The position numbers and the translations under genes are program-made. From assembly GCA_017429325.1 (NCBI GenBank), contig JAFRPC010000027.1, forward strand, positions 1 to 54,570: a stretch of DNA of 54,570 bases, in the 5' to 3' direction. Below, piece by piece: positions 16,451 to 24,777 of the stretch. The notes under the pieces are model-generated. The model was not told the origin of the DNA and searched no databases. It saw nothing but the letters and a program-made list of their open reading frames with translations. The stretch is from Oscillospiraceae bacterium (GTDB lineage Bacteria; Bacillota; Clostridia; Oscillospirales; Oscillospiraceae). Numbering within the stretch: the stretch's first letter is position 1; each line of letters opens with the position of its first letter.

Positions 16451-18607
16451 TTACAGCTTCAACCCTGGGATTTTCATTGACCGCAATAGCTCCCGCTGTT
16501 CGTCATTCTCCATGCTTTGAATGCCAGCCTTTAGATACGCTATGCGCAGATTCGCTTCGCGCAGATCCGCTTCGCACAGATTCGCTCCGAACAGATTCGC
16601 TCCGCGCAGGTTCGCTCCGCGCAGGTCCGCTTCTCGCAGATTCGCTCTGCTCAGATCTGCTTCGCGCAGATCCGCTCCGCTCAGGTCCGCTTCGCGCAGG
16701 TCCGCTTCTCGCAGATTCGCTCTGCTCAAATCTGCTCCGCCCAGGTCCGCTTTGTACAGTCTCGCTTCGCCCAGAATCGCTTTGTGCAGTTCCGCTCCGT
16801 TTAGATCCGCTCCGCGCAGATCCGCTCTGCGCAGATACGCTCCGTACAGATACGCTCTGCTCAGATTTGCTCCGCGCAGACTAACCCCATATAGATTCGT
16901 AAATCCAAGCCAAACACTTCTAAAGTCGCCGAAGGCTCCGGGTTCATATCCCTCTCCTGCGCTCCAAAAGCCACGGAATATATCCCCAAACACCGTGGGC
17001 AGCAGCCCCGCGTCGTTGAGCTCCTTCACGTCCCGCCACCAGCGGTGCCGTTCTCCCTCCCGGCACAGGGGCTCCCGCAGAGCCCAATCGCAGCGGACCA
17101 CATTGGCAAGAATCGCGGTAATGGTCGGCAGCAGGCGCTTCTCCTTCAAGCCGTCGTAGACCCTGCCGTCGCCCAGCAGAAGCTGGAGCAGGTCGGGACA
17201 GAGCTCCTGCTCCCGCTCCCGGGTGGGCAGCCCCCTTCCGCTCCCTTCGGCTTTTGCCCGAAGATACAGAAATTCAATGACCCGAGGCTCCAGCCTCGTC
17301 CGCAGCTCGTCCCGGAAGAACATGGTCAGCTTCCGTATCTTTTCCTCCCGCGGTGCGGGGTCCTCGTAGACGCGCAGCAGCTCCCGCCAGAGCTTCTCCG
17401 CCAGGAAGAAGTCCCGGATGTTGTTGTGATAGAACTCCACGGCCCCCCGGTCCTCGCTGGACTTCAGATAGCAGCAGAGCCCCGCGTTCCGCTCCGCCAG
17501 GCTCCGGGCGGTATCTTCATCCCGGAGGCCCCTGCGGAAACTCGGGTCCTCCTCCCACAGGCGGTCGGCAATGGAAGCAAGCTCCTCGTATTGGAGATAG
17601 AGCCGCTCGTTGCCCCCGCGGTACATCCGCCAGGCCATCTCCTCCGCCAGCCTGTAGGGGGCGGCCCCATATTCGACGCCGGGGTGGGCCTCCTCGTCGT
17701 GCAGCCGCTTGGTGAGCCGCTCGGAGAACAGGCGGTGATACAGCTTCCACAGGTTCTCCCGCTCCTCCGGCCCCACCGCTCCGGCGGCCAGGAGGTAGAG
17801 GGTCAGGGGGGTGTCGCAGACGCCCTCTTCCTCACCCTTGCGGATGTAGGCCGCCAGATCCTCCGGAAGCCCACAGGCGCAGCCCTTGGGGTCCGTGTAG
17901 CGCTCAATCCACTCTGCCCGCTTTTCCTCGTCGAAATGCCGCAGTTCCAAAATGTCCGTGGAGATGTCGATGTCATGCCGGATATAGCCGGGGCGGGAGG
18001 TGACGATGAAGCGCCAGCCCGCCAGCCGCTCCGCGGTCAGTCGGTAGAGCAGATTCTCATAGTCTCCGATCCCCTCGATGATGCAGAGCTCGTCGAAGCC
18101 GTCCAGCACCAACACAGCCTTGGGGAAGCGCTCCAGCAGCCACTGCTTCCGGCGCCACTTCTCCCCCGCCGGAGCGCCTAAGGCGTCCAGCAGGGCCGGG
18201 AGCAGACCCTCCTTCGCCGTGATGCGCTCCTTGTCCAGCTCCCGGAGCCGGACCGTCACCAGGGGACGGTCCCCCAGGACCCGGCTGCCGATCTCGTCTC
18301 TTGCCCGCTTGTGCCAGCACAGGGCCTGGACCAGGCTGGTCTTGCCGCAGCCCGCGTCCCCCTCCAGGATCAGCAGCTCCTTGCTTTCGTCCTCCACGAA
18401 GGCCCCCAGCCGCGTCCAAAGCTCCGTCTCCGGCTCGTTTTCGTTCTTGAGGTTCCGATATTTCTGGAGCACGAAGAGGTTCCGCAGACAGACGGCAGGC
18501 TGTCCCTTGTGGAGAAACAGGGGCTCCTCAAAGGCGTCCGCGTAGTCCCCGTTCCAGATATGATAGTCTTTTTGATCGTATTTTTGATATGTCGCATCCC
18601 GCATCAT
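16451..18607 (-). CDS. STAND NTPase with NACHT module and pentapeptide repeats
   Basis: 718 aa. Walker A LEGDAGCGKTSL lies near residues 80-92, Walker B AVLVLDGFDEL near 163-173 with the extra acidic residues typical of NACHT, and sensor FIVTSRPGYI near 200. A winged-helix-like region ending EFYHNNIRDFFLAEKL (about 400) follows, as in bacterial NLR-like proteins. The C-terminus (about 570-692) is a pentapeptide-repeat beta-helix of A(D/N)LxxA units. Only about 75 residues precede the ATPase, so no separate effector domain is visible. Bacterial NACHT proteins include anti-phage sensors; here the pentapeptide helix would be the sensor. Single-gene unit with a GGGAGCG site before ATG 18607. Its stop TAA lies in a CTGTAAG sequence resembling the repeat head. 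Defence role is inference. Confidence 0.85.
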   Translation of the reverse strand: MMRDATYQKYDQKDYHIWNGDYADAFEEPLFLHKGQPAVCLRNLFVLQKYRNLKNENEPETELWTRLGAFVEDESKELLILEGDAGCGKTSLVQALCWHKRARDEIGSRVLGDRPLVTVRLRELDKERITAKEGLLPALLDALGAPAGEKWRRKQWLLERFPKAVLVLDGFDELCIIEGIGDYENLLYRLTAERLAGWRFIVTSRPGYIRHDIDISTDILELRHFDEEKRAEWIERYTDPKGCACGLPEDLAAYIRKGEEEGVCDTPLTLYLLAAGAVGPEERENLWKLYHRLFSERLTKRLHDEEAHPGVEYGAAPYRLAEEMAWRMYRGGNERLYLQYEELASIADRLWEEDPSFRRGLRDEDTARSLAERNAGLCCYLKSSEDRGAVEFYHNNIRDFFLAEKLWRELLRVYEDPAPREEKIRKLTMFFRDELRTRLEPRVIEFLYLRAKAEGSGRGLPTREREQELCPDLLQLLLGDGRVYDGLKEKRLLPTITAILANVVRCDWALREPLCREGERHRWWRDVKELNDAGLLPTVFGDIFRGFWSAGEGYEPGAFGDFRSVWLGFTNLYGVSLRGANLSRAYLYGAYLRRADLRGADLNGAELHKAILGEARLYKADLGGADLSRANLREADLREADLSGADLREADLSRANLREADLRGANLRGANLFGANLCEADLREANLRIAYLKAGIQSMENDEQRELLRSMKIPGLKL

Positions 18608-18660
18608 TTGGATCGCTCCCTTCCGGGTCTGTCTTTTTTTCTATCCGACGCCCCTGTTTC

Positions 18661-18735
18661 GTAGGGGCGGATGCACACATCCGCCCTCGTTCGCGGACGG
18701 AAGGCAGGGCCGATGAGGGCATCGGCCCCTACGGA
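18661..18735. repeat. Pair of head-hairpin units with heads facing outward
   Basis: Between the NACHT gene and topB: GTAGGGG followed by GGCGGATG/CATCCGCC (18661-18686), and the reverse arrangement GGCCGATG/CATCGGCC followed by CCCTACG (18708-18735). The stem words differ between the two units but each stem is perfect. Confidence 0.85.
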
Positions 18736-18741
18736 CACTGT

Positions 18742-20922
18742 TTATTTCTTCTGCGCCAGCCATTTTGCCAGGGCGTCGGCCATGGCGGGGTTGGCCTCGG
18801 ACTTCTGCTCCTGCTGGGCCATGTAGCGCCGCACGTCGGACTTGCCCGCGCCGTCCCGCTTCCGCCGGGCCTCGAAGTCCGAAAGCTTCTCCCGGTAGCC
18901 GCAGGCGCAGGCGAAGGTCTGCTTGTCGCCCTCGCCCCAGAGCTCTAACTTCTTGTGGCAGTTGGGGCAGCGGGCGTTCGTCACCTGGGTGGTGCGCTTG
19001 CGGAAGCCGCATTCCCGGTCCGGGCAGACCAGCAGCTCGCCCCGCTTGTCCTTCACTAAAAGCAGCAGCTTTCCGCACTCCGGGCAGGGCTTCCGGGTCT
19101 GGTTGTCGTGGGAGTAGGCAGCCTCGCTGGCCTGCACGTCCTTCACTAACTTCGCGGCGTACTGCCGCATCTGGGCCACGAAGTCCGTGTCCCGCTCCTG
19201 CCCCTTGGCGATGCGGGCCAGCCGGTCCTCCCAGCGGGCCGTCAGCTCCGCGCTGCGGAGCTCCGCCGGGGCCAGGCCCACCAGCTGGATGCCCTTGGAG
19301 GTGGGGACCAGGGTCTTGCCCTGGCGCTCGATGTAGAAGGAGGAAAAGAGCTTTTCGATGATGTCCGCCCGGGTGGCGGGGGTACCCAGGCCCGAGGTCT
19401 CCTGCAGGATCTTCTGCAGATTCTTGTCGGCCACCTGGCCCTGGGGGTGCTCCATCGCGGTCAGGAGGGTGGCCTCGGTGTAGCGGGCCGGGGGCGAGGT
19501 CTTGCCTGTGGTGAGGCGGAGCTTCCGCACCCGCAGGCGCTGGCCCTTTTGCAGGTCGGGCAGGCGCTGGTCCTCCTCGGCCTCCGCGTCCTCGTCCTCC
19601 AGGGCGGAGAAGTTCTTGTCATAGGCGGCCTTCCAGCCGGGGTCCAGGACCCGCTTTCCGGAGGCCGTGAAGCTCCGCTCCCCGAGCTTCAGGGTCAGGG
19701 AGATCTGCTCGTATTCATAGGGCGGCATCAGCACCGCCAGGAAGCGGCGCACCACCAGATCGTAGACGTTCTTCTCGGGGCCGGTCAGCTCCCAAAGGGA
19801 GGCGGCCTCCTCGGTGGGGATGATGGCGTGGTGGTCCGTGACCTTGGCGTTGTTCACCAGGTACTTGGTCTGGAGGGGCTTCTTCCGCTGGACGGCCCAG
19901 GCCAACTCCTTGTACTCCCCCTGGGCCACGGCCCGCAGGCGGTCCGGCAAGGTGGGGACCACGTCGTCGGAGATGTAGCGGCTGTCGGTACGGGGGTAGG
20001 TCAGGGCCTTGTGCCGCTCGTAGAGGCTCTGCATCAGGTTCAGGGTCTCCTTGGCGGAGTAGGCGTATTTCCGGTTGGCGTCCCGCTGGAGCTCCGTCAA
20101 ATCGTAGGCCGCCGGGGGCGGGGTCATCTTCCGCATCTTGCTGATCTGGGTGATGACGGCCTCCTTGCCCTCGCACTGCTTCAAAAGCTGCTCCATTTTC
20201 TCCCGGTCAAAGGAGCGGGCGTTGCCGTTCTCGTCCTTGTAGGTGGCCCGGAAGCCCTCCAGCTCGGCGCAGAGGCCGTAGAATTCCTTCGGCACGAAGC
20301 GGCGGATCTCCTCTTCCCGGGCCACCACTAAGGCCAGGGTGGGGGTCTGGACCCGGCCCGCCGAGAGCTGGGCGTTGTGCTTGCAGGTCAGGGCCCGGGT
20401 GACGTTGAGGCCCACCAGCCAGTCCGCCTCGGAACGGGCCTGGGCGCTCTTGAACAGGTTGTCGTAGTCCTTGGCGGGCTTGAGGTTGGCGAAGCCCTCC
20501 CGGATGGCCCGGTCCGTCTGGGAGGAGATCCACAGCCGCTTGGCGGGCTTGTTCCACCCGGCCTTGACCATGATCCACCGGGCCACAAGCTCGCCCTCGC
20601 GGCCCGCGTCGGTGGCGATGACCAGATCGGACACGTCGCCCCGCTTCATAAGGCCCGTGACCACCTTGTACTGGCGGGAGGTCTCGGGGATCACCACCAA
20701 CTTCATCTTCTCCGGCAGCATGGGCAGGTCCTCCATGCTCCATTTTTCCAGCTTTTTGTCGTACACGTCCGGGTCCGCCAGGGTCACTAAATGGCCCAGG
20801 GCCCAGGTGACGATCCAGCGGTCTCCCTCCATATAGCCGTCGGCGCCCCGGCGGCAGCCCAGGACCCGGGCCAGCTCCTTGCCCACCGAGGGCTTCTCAG
20901 CCAAAACCAGCGTCTTTGCCAT
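18742..20922 (-). CDS. topB: DNA topoisomerase III (type IA)
   Basis: 726 aa, the usual TopB length. It relaxes negative supercoils and decatenates by cutting one strand through a tyrosine. The TOPRIM domain starts MAKTLVLAEKPSVGKELARV, with acidic triad sequence IATDAGREGELVARW (about 103-117). The active-site Tyr lies in ALTYPRTDSRYIS (about 310). The C-terminus carries two zinc ribbons (CPECGKLL ... CPDREC and CPNCHKKL ... CACGYREK), then a basic tail. Plasmid- and ICE-borne paralogues are common in Clostridia, so this may be an accessory topoisomerase; nothing here proves that. Family-1 repeats follow about 10 nt after the stop. Confidence 0.95.
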   Translation of the reverse strand: MAKTLVLAEKPSVGKELARVLGCRRGADGYMEGDRWIVTWALGHLVTLADPDVYDKKLEKWSMEDLPMLPEKMKLVVIPETSRQYKVVTGLMKRGDVSDLVIATDAGREGELVARWIMVKAGWNKPAKRLWISSQTDRAIREGFANLKPAKDYDNLFKSAQARSEADWLVGLNVTRALTCKHNAQLSAGRVQTPTLALVVAREEEIRRFVPKEFYGLCAELEGFRATYKDENGNARSFDREKMEQLLKQCEGKEAVITQISKMRKMTPPPAAYDLTELQRDANRKYAYSAKETLNLMQSLYERHKALTYPRTDSRYISDDVVPTLPDRLRAVAQGEYKELAWAVQRKKPLQTKYLVNNAKVTDHHAIIPTEEAASLWELTGPEKNVYDLVVRRFLAVLMPPYEYEQISLTLKLGERSFTASGKRVLDPGWKAAYDKNFSALEDEDAEAEEDQRLPDLQKGQRLRVRKLRLTTGKTSPPARYTEATLLTAMEHPQGQVADKNLQKILQETSGLGTPATRADIIEKLFSSFYIERQGKTLVPTSKGIQLVGLAPAELRSAELTARWEDRLARIAKGQERDTDFVAQMRQYAAKLVKDVQASEAAYSHDNQTRKPCPECGKLLLLVKDKRGELLVCPDRECGFRKRTTQVTNARCPNCHKKLELWGEGDKQTFACACGYREKLSDFEARRKRDGAGKSDVRRYMAQQEQKSEANPAMADALAKWLAQKK

Positions 20923-20991
20923 AACTGTCTCCTATACATTTTTATAATATGGAAGGCGCCTGCCGACCGGCGGGCGCGAGCCTTCCCTCTG

Positions 20992-21291
20992 TCATTTTTT
21001 CCGCTTCCAGAGGCGGACGCAGAGCCAGATGGCCAGGGCCAGGCAGGCCACTAAGGTCACGGTCCCCATCAGGGGTCCCGCGTAGCTGCCCACCCAGCCG
21101 CCGGTCAGGAAGGCCAGGGCCAGGAAGGCGATGATGTGGGACATGGTCTTGGCGTAGGCCTTGGGATTTTTGATCTCGGCGGCGTAGTTCCTGGGGATCA
21201 GCCGCACGTCCAGGGTCAGCCGCAGCAGCGCCGCGTAGAGCAGCAGCATCCCGCCGAAGCCAAAGGTAATAAACAAAAACGCGTATTCCAT
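20992..21291 (-). CDS. Small membrane protein of unknown function
   Basis: ATG 21291 (after AGGAGGAGAAAGCA) gives 99 aa, MEYAFLFITFGFGGMLLLYA..., preferred over an upstream in-frame start with no ribosome site. Three hydrophobic segments (about 3-25, 46-66, 70-90) and a basic tail (RLWKRKK) suggest a three-pass inner membrane protein. Family not recognised. It is 20 nt downstream of the DUF3307 gene, so it may be the third gene of the SatD operon. Confidence 0.65.
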   Translation of the reverse strand: MEYAFLFITFGFGGMLLLYAALLRLTLDVRLIPRNYAAEIKNPKAYAKTMSHIIAFLALAFLTGGWVGSYAGPLMGTVTLVACLALAIWLCVRLWKRKK

Positions 21292-21310
21292 TGCTTTCTC
21301 CTCCTGTCTG

Positions 21311-22063
21311 TCAGAGCAGCGCCTTCGCCGCCAGACCTGCCAGCAGGGCGATAACTGCACTTACCAGCGTACCGACGAGATAGCGCTCCGCAAAATCCCG
21401 GTCTGTTTCGATCTGCTTGAAGCGGGCCACGCTCTTGGCCGTCAGCACGAAGCCGATGGCGCCAAACTGCCCGCAAAGTACCAAAACTGAAATGATGAGC
21501 CGTTCCAGCTTTCCGATTTGCTCGCCGCTGCGAACTGCGGGTGTCCTTCCGGCTTTTTTCGTTTCCTGCGCTGTGTTGCTCGCAGGCTGAAACAAATCAA
21601 AAACCTTCCGAATCAGGACCGCCGCAGGATCCCATATCACACAGGTCAGGGCTGAGCAGACCAGCACCGGCCAAAAGCCAGACATATTTTTATGATTTGT
21701 CAGCAGTGCCGTCTCGTTTCTCTGCAGCAGAAAATACCAGACGCCGACAATGGCGACAACGTGCAGGAGCTGGTCCATGCAGAAGATGTTCAAACGACCC
21801 ATCGGCTTCTTCCATATCTTTTCCGCAACATAAGCCCGTAGGAAGTCTATGATAAAATGGGAGAAAGCCAGAATCAGCCATCCCCAAAGTGCCTGCCCGC
21901 CTTTCGCGCAGAAAAAAACTGCCCCAAGCATGATCAGACCGTAAATTCCCGCGTGCAGAAGCAGCCATTTGTATTTCTCCGTTTTCTTTTTTGCCAGACA
22001 TTCGGGCTGGCAAAGGTAATCCCCCAGCACGTGGGCGATCCCTAACATCAACAGGATCGTCAT
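21311..22063 (-). CDS. DUF3307-family integral membrane protein
   Basis: 250 aa. The N-terminus MLGIAHVLGDYLCQPECLAK matches the DUF3307 signature (H-x-x-x-D-x-x-x-Q type). It continues with SHFIIDFLRAY and CMDQLLHVVAIVGVWY, giving paired His/Asp residues inside membrane helices. A C-terminal hydrophobic region is separated by a polar stretch. The start overlaps the satD-like stop (ATGA), so translation is probably coupled. Function of the family is unknown; pairing with SatD is recurrent to my knowledge. Conserved polar residues within helices could form a catalytic or ion site. Confidence 0.8.
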   Translation of the reverse strand: MTILLMLGIAHVLGDYLCQPECLAKKKTEKYKWLLLHAGIYGLIMLGAVFFCAKGGQALWGWLILAFSHFIIDFLRAYVAEKIWKKPMGRLNIFCMDQLLHVVAIVGVWYFLLQRNETALLTNHKNMSGFWPVLVCSALTCVIWDPAAVLIRKVFDLFQPASNTAQETKKAGRTPAVRSGEQIGKLERLIISVLVLCGQFGAIGFVLTAKSVARFKQIETDRDFAERYLVGTLVSAVIALLAGLAAKALL

Positions 22064-23112
22064 CTGTTTGTCCTCTCTTTCTCTCTGTCCCGGCAGTATT
22101 CCTCCCAGGCCTGTTTCAATTCCTGCGTCAGCGCCAGGGCCAAAGCCCGCTCCGCGTAGGCGTTGGAGCTCCGGAGGGCGATGTCCACCGTCTGCCGGTT
22201 CAGCCCGGCGGCTAACGCCACAGCGGTCGCCGCGCCGCGCGGGTGCGCTTCTTCATATATGCTCAACCGCGATTTCGACAAAGATGTTTCTATGTTTCCT
22301 GCAAAATAATGATCCTTTCTATTTTTTGTTCCAGCTTCATTCATGGCTGCCCTCAATGTAAGCCCTCGCAATCGCGATCCCCATTGCGAATAGAATATCT
22401 GCGGTTCCTCTGCCACCGATCGTCTATTCCACAGTTCCGACTTTACTTCCGCAAAGGGCCTGCGGCGCTTTTCCTGCTTCTCCATCCCGAACACAGCCTC
22501 CGCCTCCGGCGACTGCATTAGTAAAACCACCTTGCCCCACGCTTCGAAGCACTCCTCACCCCACTCGACAAAATCCTCCTCGTTCCCAAAAAACGGGTAC
22601 ATACATTCCAGCAGCAGACTCAACTCGTTCTGATAGGCAGTATTGCGCTCTGTCAGGCAAAAGCCCGCGTTCATCATGGCGTTCCAGGCACGGTTGGACG
22701 GAAAAACCTCGTCACCTGACTCGCCAAACATCAGCAGCGCCGTGTTGTCGTTGTCCCGCTTCGCCAGCTCGATGGCCTCTCTGGCTCTGTGATAGGCGGT
22801 GCCGTCCTGATAAAAGGTGTTTTTGTCTTCGATCTGTGTGGTCCATTCCCCGGCGCCGATGCCCGCGTGGAGCTCCAAAGGAAAGAGCAGACGACGCAGC
22901 AGCCGCAGACAAAGATAGGCCCAGACCGGGCTGACAAACAGCGCCTGGACCTCGTCTCCGCCATTGAAGCACAACTCCCGCAGCATTACGTGACGAAACA
23001 GCTTGTTTGCCGTCTCCGCCGCCCGAATCATATACTGTTGGATCTGCTGTCGTGCCTCCGGCGCATAGCGTCGGGAATGCTTCAAGTCAATCATCAGTGC
23101 AGCCGCCAGCAT
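22060..23112 (-). CDS. SatD-family protein with cyclase-like palm motifs and HTH
   Basis: 350 aa. The N-terminal part begins MLAAALMIDLKHSRRY (SatD opening), then CFNGGDEVQALF near residue 49 and LELHAGIGAGEW near 79, followed by GTAYHRAREAI. A GDE loop plus G-I-G-x-G strand resembles the palm fold of nucleotide cyclases/GGDEF enzymes, but I cannot show catalysis. The C-terminus has a helix-turn-helix pattern (GAATAVALAAGLNRQTVDIA). It is the first gene of an operon with DUF3307, behind a promoter overlapped by a large dyad, which suggests autoregulation. Possible roles are stress signalling or defence; unknown. ATG 23112 follows a GGGGTGG sequence. Confidence 0.8.
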   Translation of the reverse strand: MLAAALMIDLKHSRRYAPEARQQIQQYMIRAAETANKLFRHVMLRELCFNGGDEVQALFVSPVWAYLCLRLLRRLLFPLELHAGIGAGEWTTQIEDKNTFYQDGTAYHRAREAIELAKRDNDNTALLMFGESGDEVFPSNRAWNAMMNAGFCLTERNTAYQNELSLLLECMYPFFGNEEDFVEWGEECFEAWGKVVLLMQSPEAEAVFGMEKQEKRRRPFAEVKSELWNRRSVAEEPQIFYSQWGSRLRGLTLRAAMNEAGTKNRKDHYFAGNIETSLSKSRLSIYEEAHPRGAATAVALAAGLNRQTVDIALRSSNAYAERALALALTQELKQAWEEYCRDREKERTNR

Positions 23113-23145
23113 ACAGTTTCCACCCCTGTTTTGTGTGTTTAGATC

Positions 23146-23174
23146 ATCATAGCATAAACAGGCTCAAAAAGCAA
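23146..23174 (-). promoter_or_regulatory. Promoter of the satD-DUF3307 operon
   Basis: On the minus strand TTGCTT (23174-23169), 17 bp and TATGAT (23151-23146), 34 nt before the ATG. The -35 hexamer lies inside one arm of the dyad at 23166-23222, so a protein bound there would block the polymerase. Confidence 0.65.
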
Positions 23175-23246
23175 TCATTTTTTACTGCACTTTTTATTTG
23201 CAGTTAATTATTATTGCTTTTTCAAATAGCAGTTAAATTTTACTGC
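23166..23246. promoter_or_regulatory. Nested dyad operator upstream of satD-like gene
   Basis: A perfect 10-bp inverted repeat (AAAAAGCAAT at 23166-23175, ATTGCTTTTT at 23213-23222) and an inner pair ACTGCA/TGCAGT (23184-23189, 23199-23204) share exactly the same centre, 23194. A third pair GCAGT/ACTGC (23229-23246) is centred about 43 bp away, four helical turns. This symmetry and overlap with the -35 box indicate a repressor operator, perhaps for the HTH of the SatD-like protein itself. Confidence 0.65.
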
Positions 23247-23289
23247 ACTTCTGTCCCTTCCATAGAATTGCAAGAGCCTGCACAGGCCC

Positions 23290-24693
23290 TTATTCCAGAC
23301 CCGAATTTGCAGACTTCCGAAAAGCCCGGCGCAGCAGCCAGAGGGCGAAGATCGCCGCCAGGCCCTCCCCGACGGGCAGGGCGGAGGCCAGGCCCATCTC
23401 CCCGAAGAGCTTGTCCAGCAGGAACATCAGGGGGATGTAGATGCCCAGCTCCCGGACGCAGGCGTGGAGCATGGTGTCCCGCCCGTTGCCGATGGCCTGG
23501 AGGCTGAAGGAGGTATGGTAGTTGAGCATCTGCACCGGGGCCGCCAGGCAGCGGACCCGCAGGAAGGCCGCCGCGAAGCTCACGGTGGTCAGGGCCCCCG
23601 CCGCGTCCTCCGCCGAGGTGCTGAGGAAGAGGTTGGAGACGGGCCGGGCCAGCAGCTCCAGCAGGGCGATGCTGACGCCCGAGACGATGAGGCCGTAGAG
23701 CCGGGCCTTGCGCACCGCCGCGTGCATCCGCGCCCGGTTCCCGGCGGCGTAGTTGTAGGCCACAATGGGCATCATGCCCTGGCAGAGGCCGACGTTGACG
23801 GCGTTGGGAATGCGCTCCACCTTCATGACGATGCCGAAGGCCGCCAGGACCAGGTCGTCATGGGCCGCCGCCAGCCGGTTGACGCAGACGCTGGCCACGT
23901 CGAAGAGCCCCGTCAGCACCGCCGAGGGCACGCCCACCACGTAGAGGCTGCGCTTGTGCTCCCGGGCCAGTCCCCGGGCCTGGCCCAGCCGCAGGGTCAG
24001 GGGCGCCCGGGCCGAGGCCTTCCGGTAGGCAAGGAGCAGGTAGCTGACCCCGAAGATGTTGGAGATCAGGGTCGCCAGGGCCGCGCCTAAGACCTCCTGG
24101 CCCTTGGGCAAAATCACAAACATGAACAGGGGGTCCAGGGCCATGTTGAGGATGCCGCCCATGGACAAGCCGAGGCTGGCCTGGGAGGAGTGGCCGGTAT
24201 TCCGCAGCAGGTGGGCCAGGGTCAGGGCCAGGATCGTGGGGGTGGTGCCCACCACGATGACGAAGGTGGCGTACTGCTCGGCAAAGCCCAGAGTGTTCTC
24301 GGAGGCTCCTAAGAAGCGGAGGATGGGGCTCATAAACAGGCCGACGACGGCGGCGTAGCTCAGGCCCAGCAAAATGGCCCCCCGCACCGCGTAGGCGCTG
24401 ACCTTCCGGCCCTCCTCGTCCCGCTTCTGCCCCATGAGCCGGGCAATGAGGCTGCCGCCGCCCACGCCGTAGAGGTTGGCGAAGGCGACGTTGAGCATGG
24501 TGAGGGTCAGGGTGATGGTGGTGGCCGCCATCATGTAGGAGTTGCCGGTGCGCCCGATGAAGAAGGCGTCCACCATATTATAAATGAGATTGATGAGCTG
24601 GCTGATGATGGTGGGGATGCCCATAGCCGCCAGGGCCCGGGGGATCGACACCCGCTCAAAGAGCTCGGTCTTGGAGAGCTTGGAGGTCTGCAT
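23290..24693 (-). CDS. MATE-family multidrug/sodium efflux transporter
   Basis: 467 aa with twelve predicted helices in two homologous halves. It begins MQTSKLSKTELFERVSIPRA, followed by LAAMGIPTIISQLINLIYNMVD and FIGRTGNSYMMAA, the conserved helix-1/2 region of MATE exporters. The half-repeat restarts at HKRSLYVVGVPSAVLTGLFD. It exports cationic compounds in exchange for Na+ or H+. ATG 24693 is chosen because AAAGGA lies 8-9 nt upstream; an in-frame TTG at 24699 is weaker. Substrate not predictable. Confidence 0.92.
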   Translation of the reverse strand: MQTSKLSKTELFERVSIPRALAAMGIPTIISQLINLIYNMVDAFFIGRTGNSYMMAATTITLTLTMLNVAFANLYGVGGGSLIARLMGQKRDEEGRKVSAYAVRGAILLGLSYAAVVGLFMSPILRFLGASENTLGFAEQYATFVIVVGTTPTILALTLAHLLRNTGHSSQASLGLSMGGILNMALDPLFMFVILPKGQEVLGAALATLISNIFGVSYLLLAYRKASARAPLTLRLGQARGLAREHKRSLYVVGVPSAVLTGLFDVASVCVNRLAAAHDDLVLAAFGIVMKVERIPNAVNVGLCQGMMPIVAYNYAAGNRARMHAAVRKARLYGLIVSGVSIALLELLARPVSNLFLSTSAEDAAGALTTVSFAAAFLRVRCLAAPVQMLNYHTSFSLQAIGNGRDTMLHACVRELGIYIPLMFLLDKLFGEMGLASALPVGEGLAAIFALWLLRRAFRKSANSGLE

Positions 24694-24740
24694 AGCCAAA
24701 TTCCTTTATCCCTTTTTTTGTTGTTCTTTTTTGATTATAC

Positions 24741-24777
24741 CATTCAATTCTCAATTTTCAATTCTCAATTGCTCTCC
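24741..24777. repeat. Heptamer repeat (CAATTCT/CAATTTT) overlapping a stop codon
   Basis: Four tandem 7-bp units read CAATTCT, CAATTTT, CAATTCT, CAATTGC on the plus strand. The FNT gene's stop codon (TGA on the minus strand, 24767-24765) falls inside the heptamer, so this family-2 repeat begins exactly at the gene end. Confidence 0.7.

Noticed and set aside
15471-16520. Several 60-167 codon ORFs across the repeat arrays (also at 26.6-27.4, 31.4-31.9, 42.2-43.8 and 49.3-49.8 kb)
   Set aside because: They are open only because GC-rich palindromes lack stops; identical peptides recur from different array copies, with no ribosome sites or domains.
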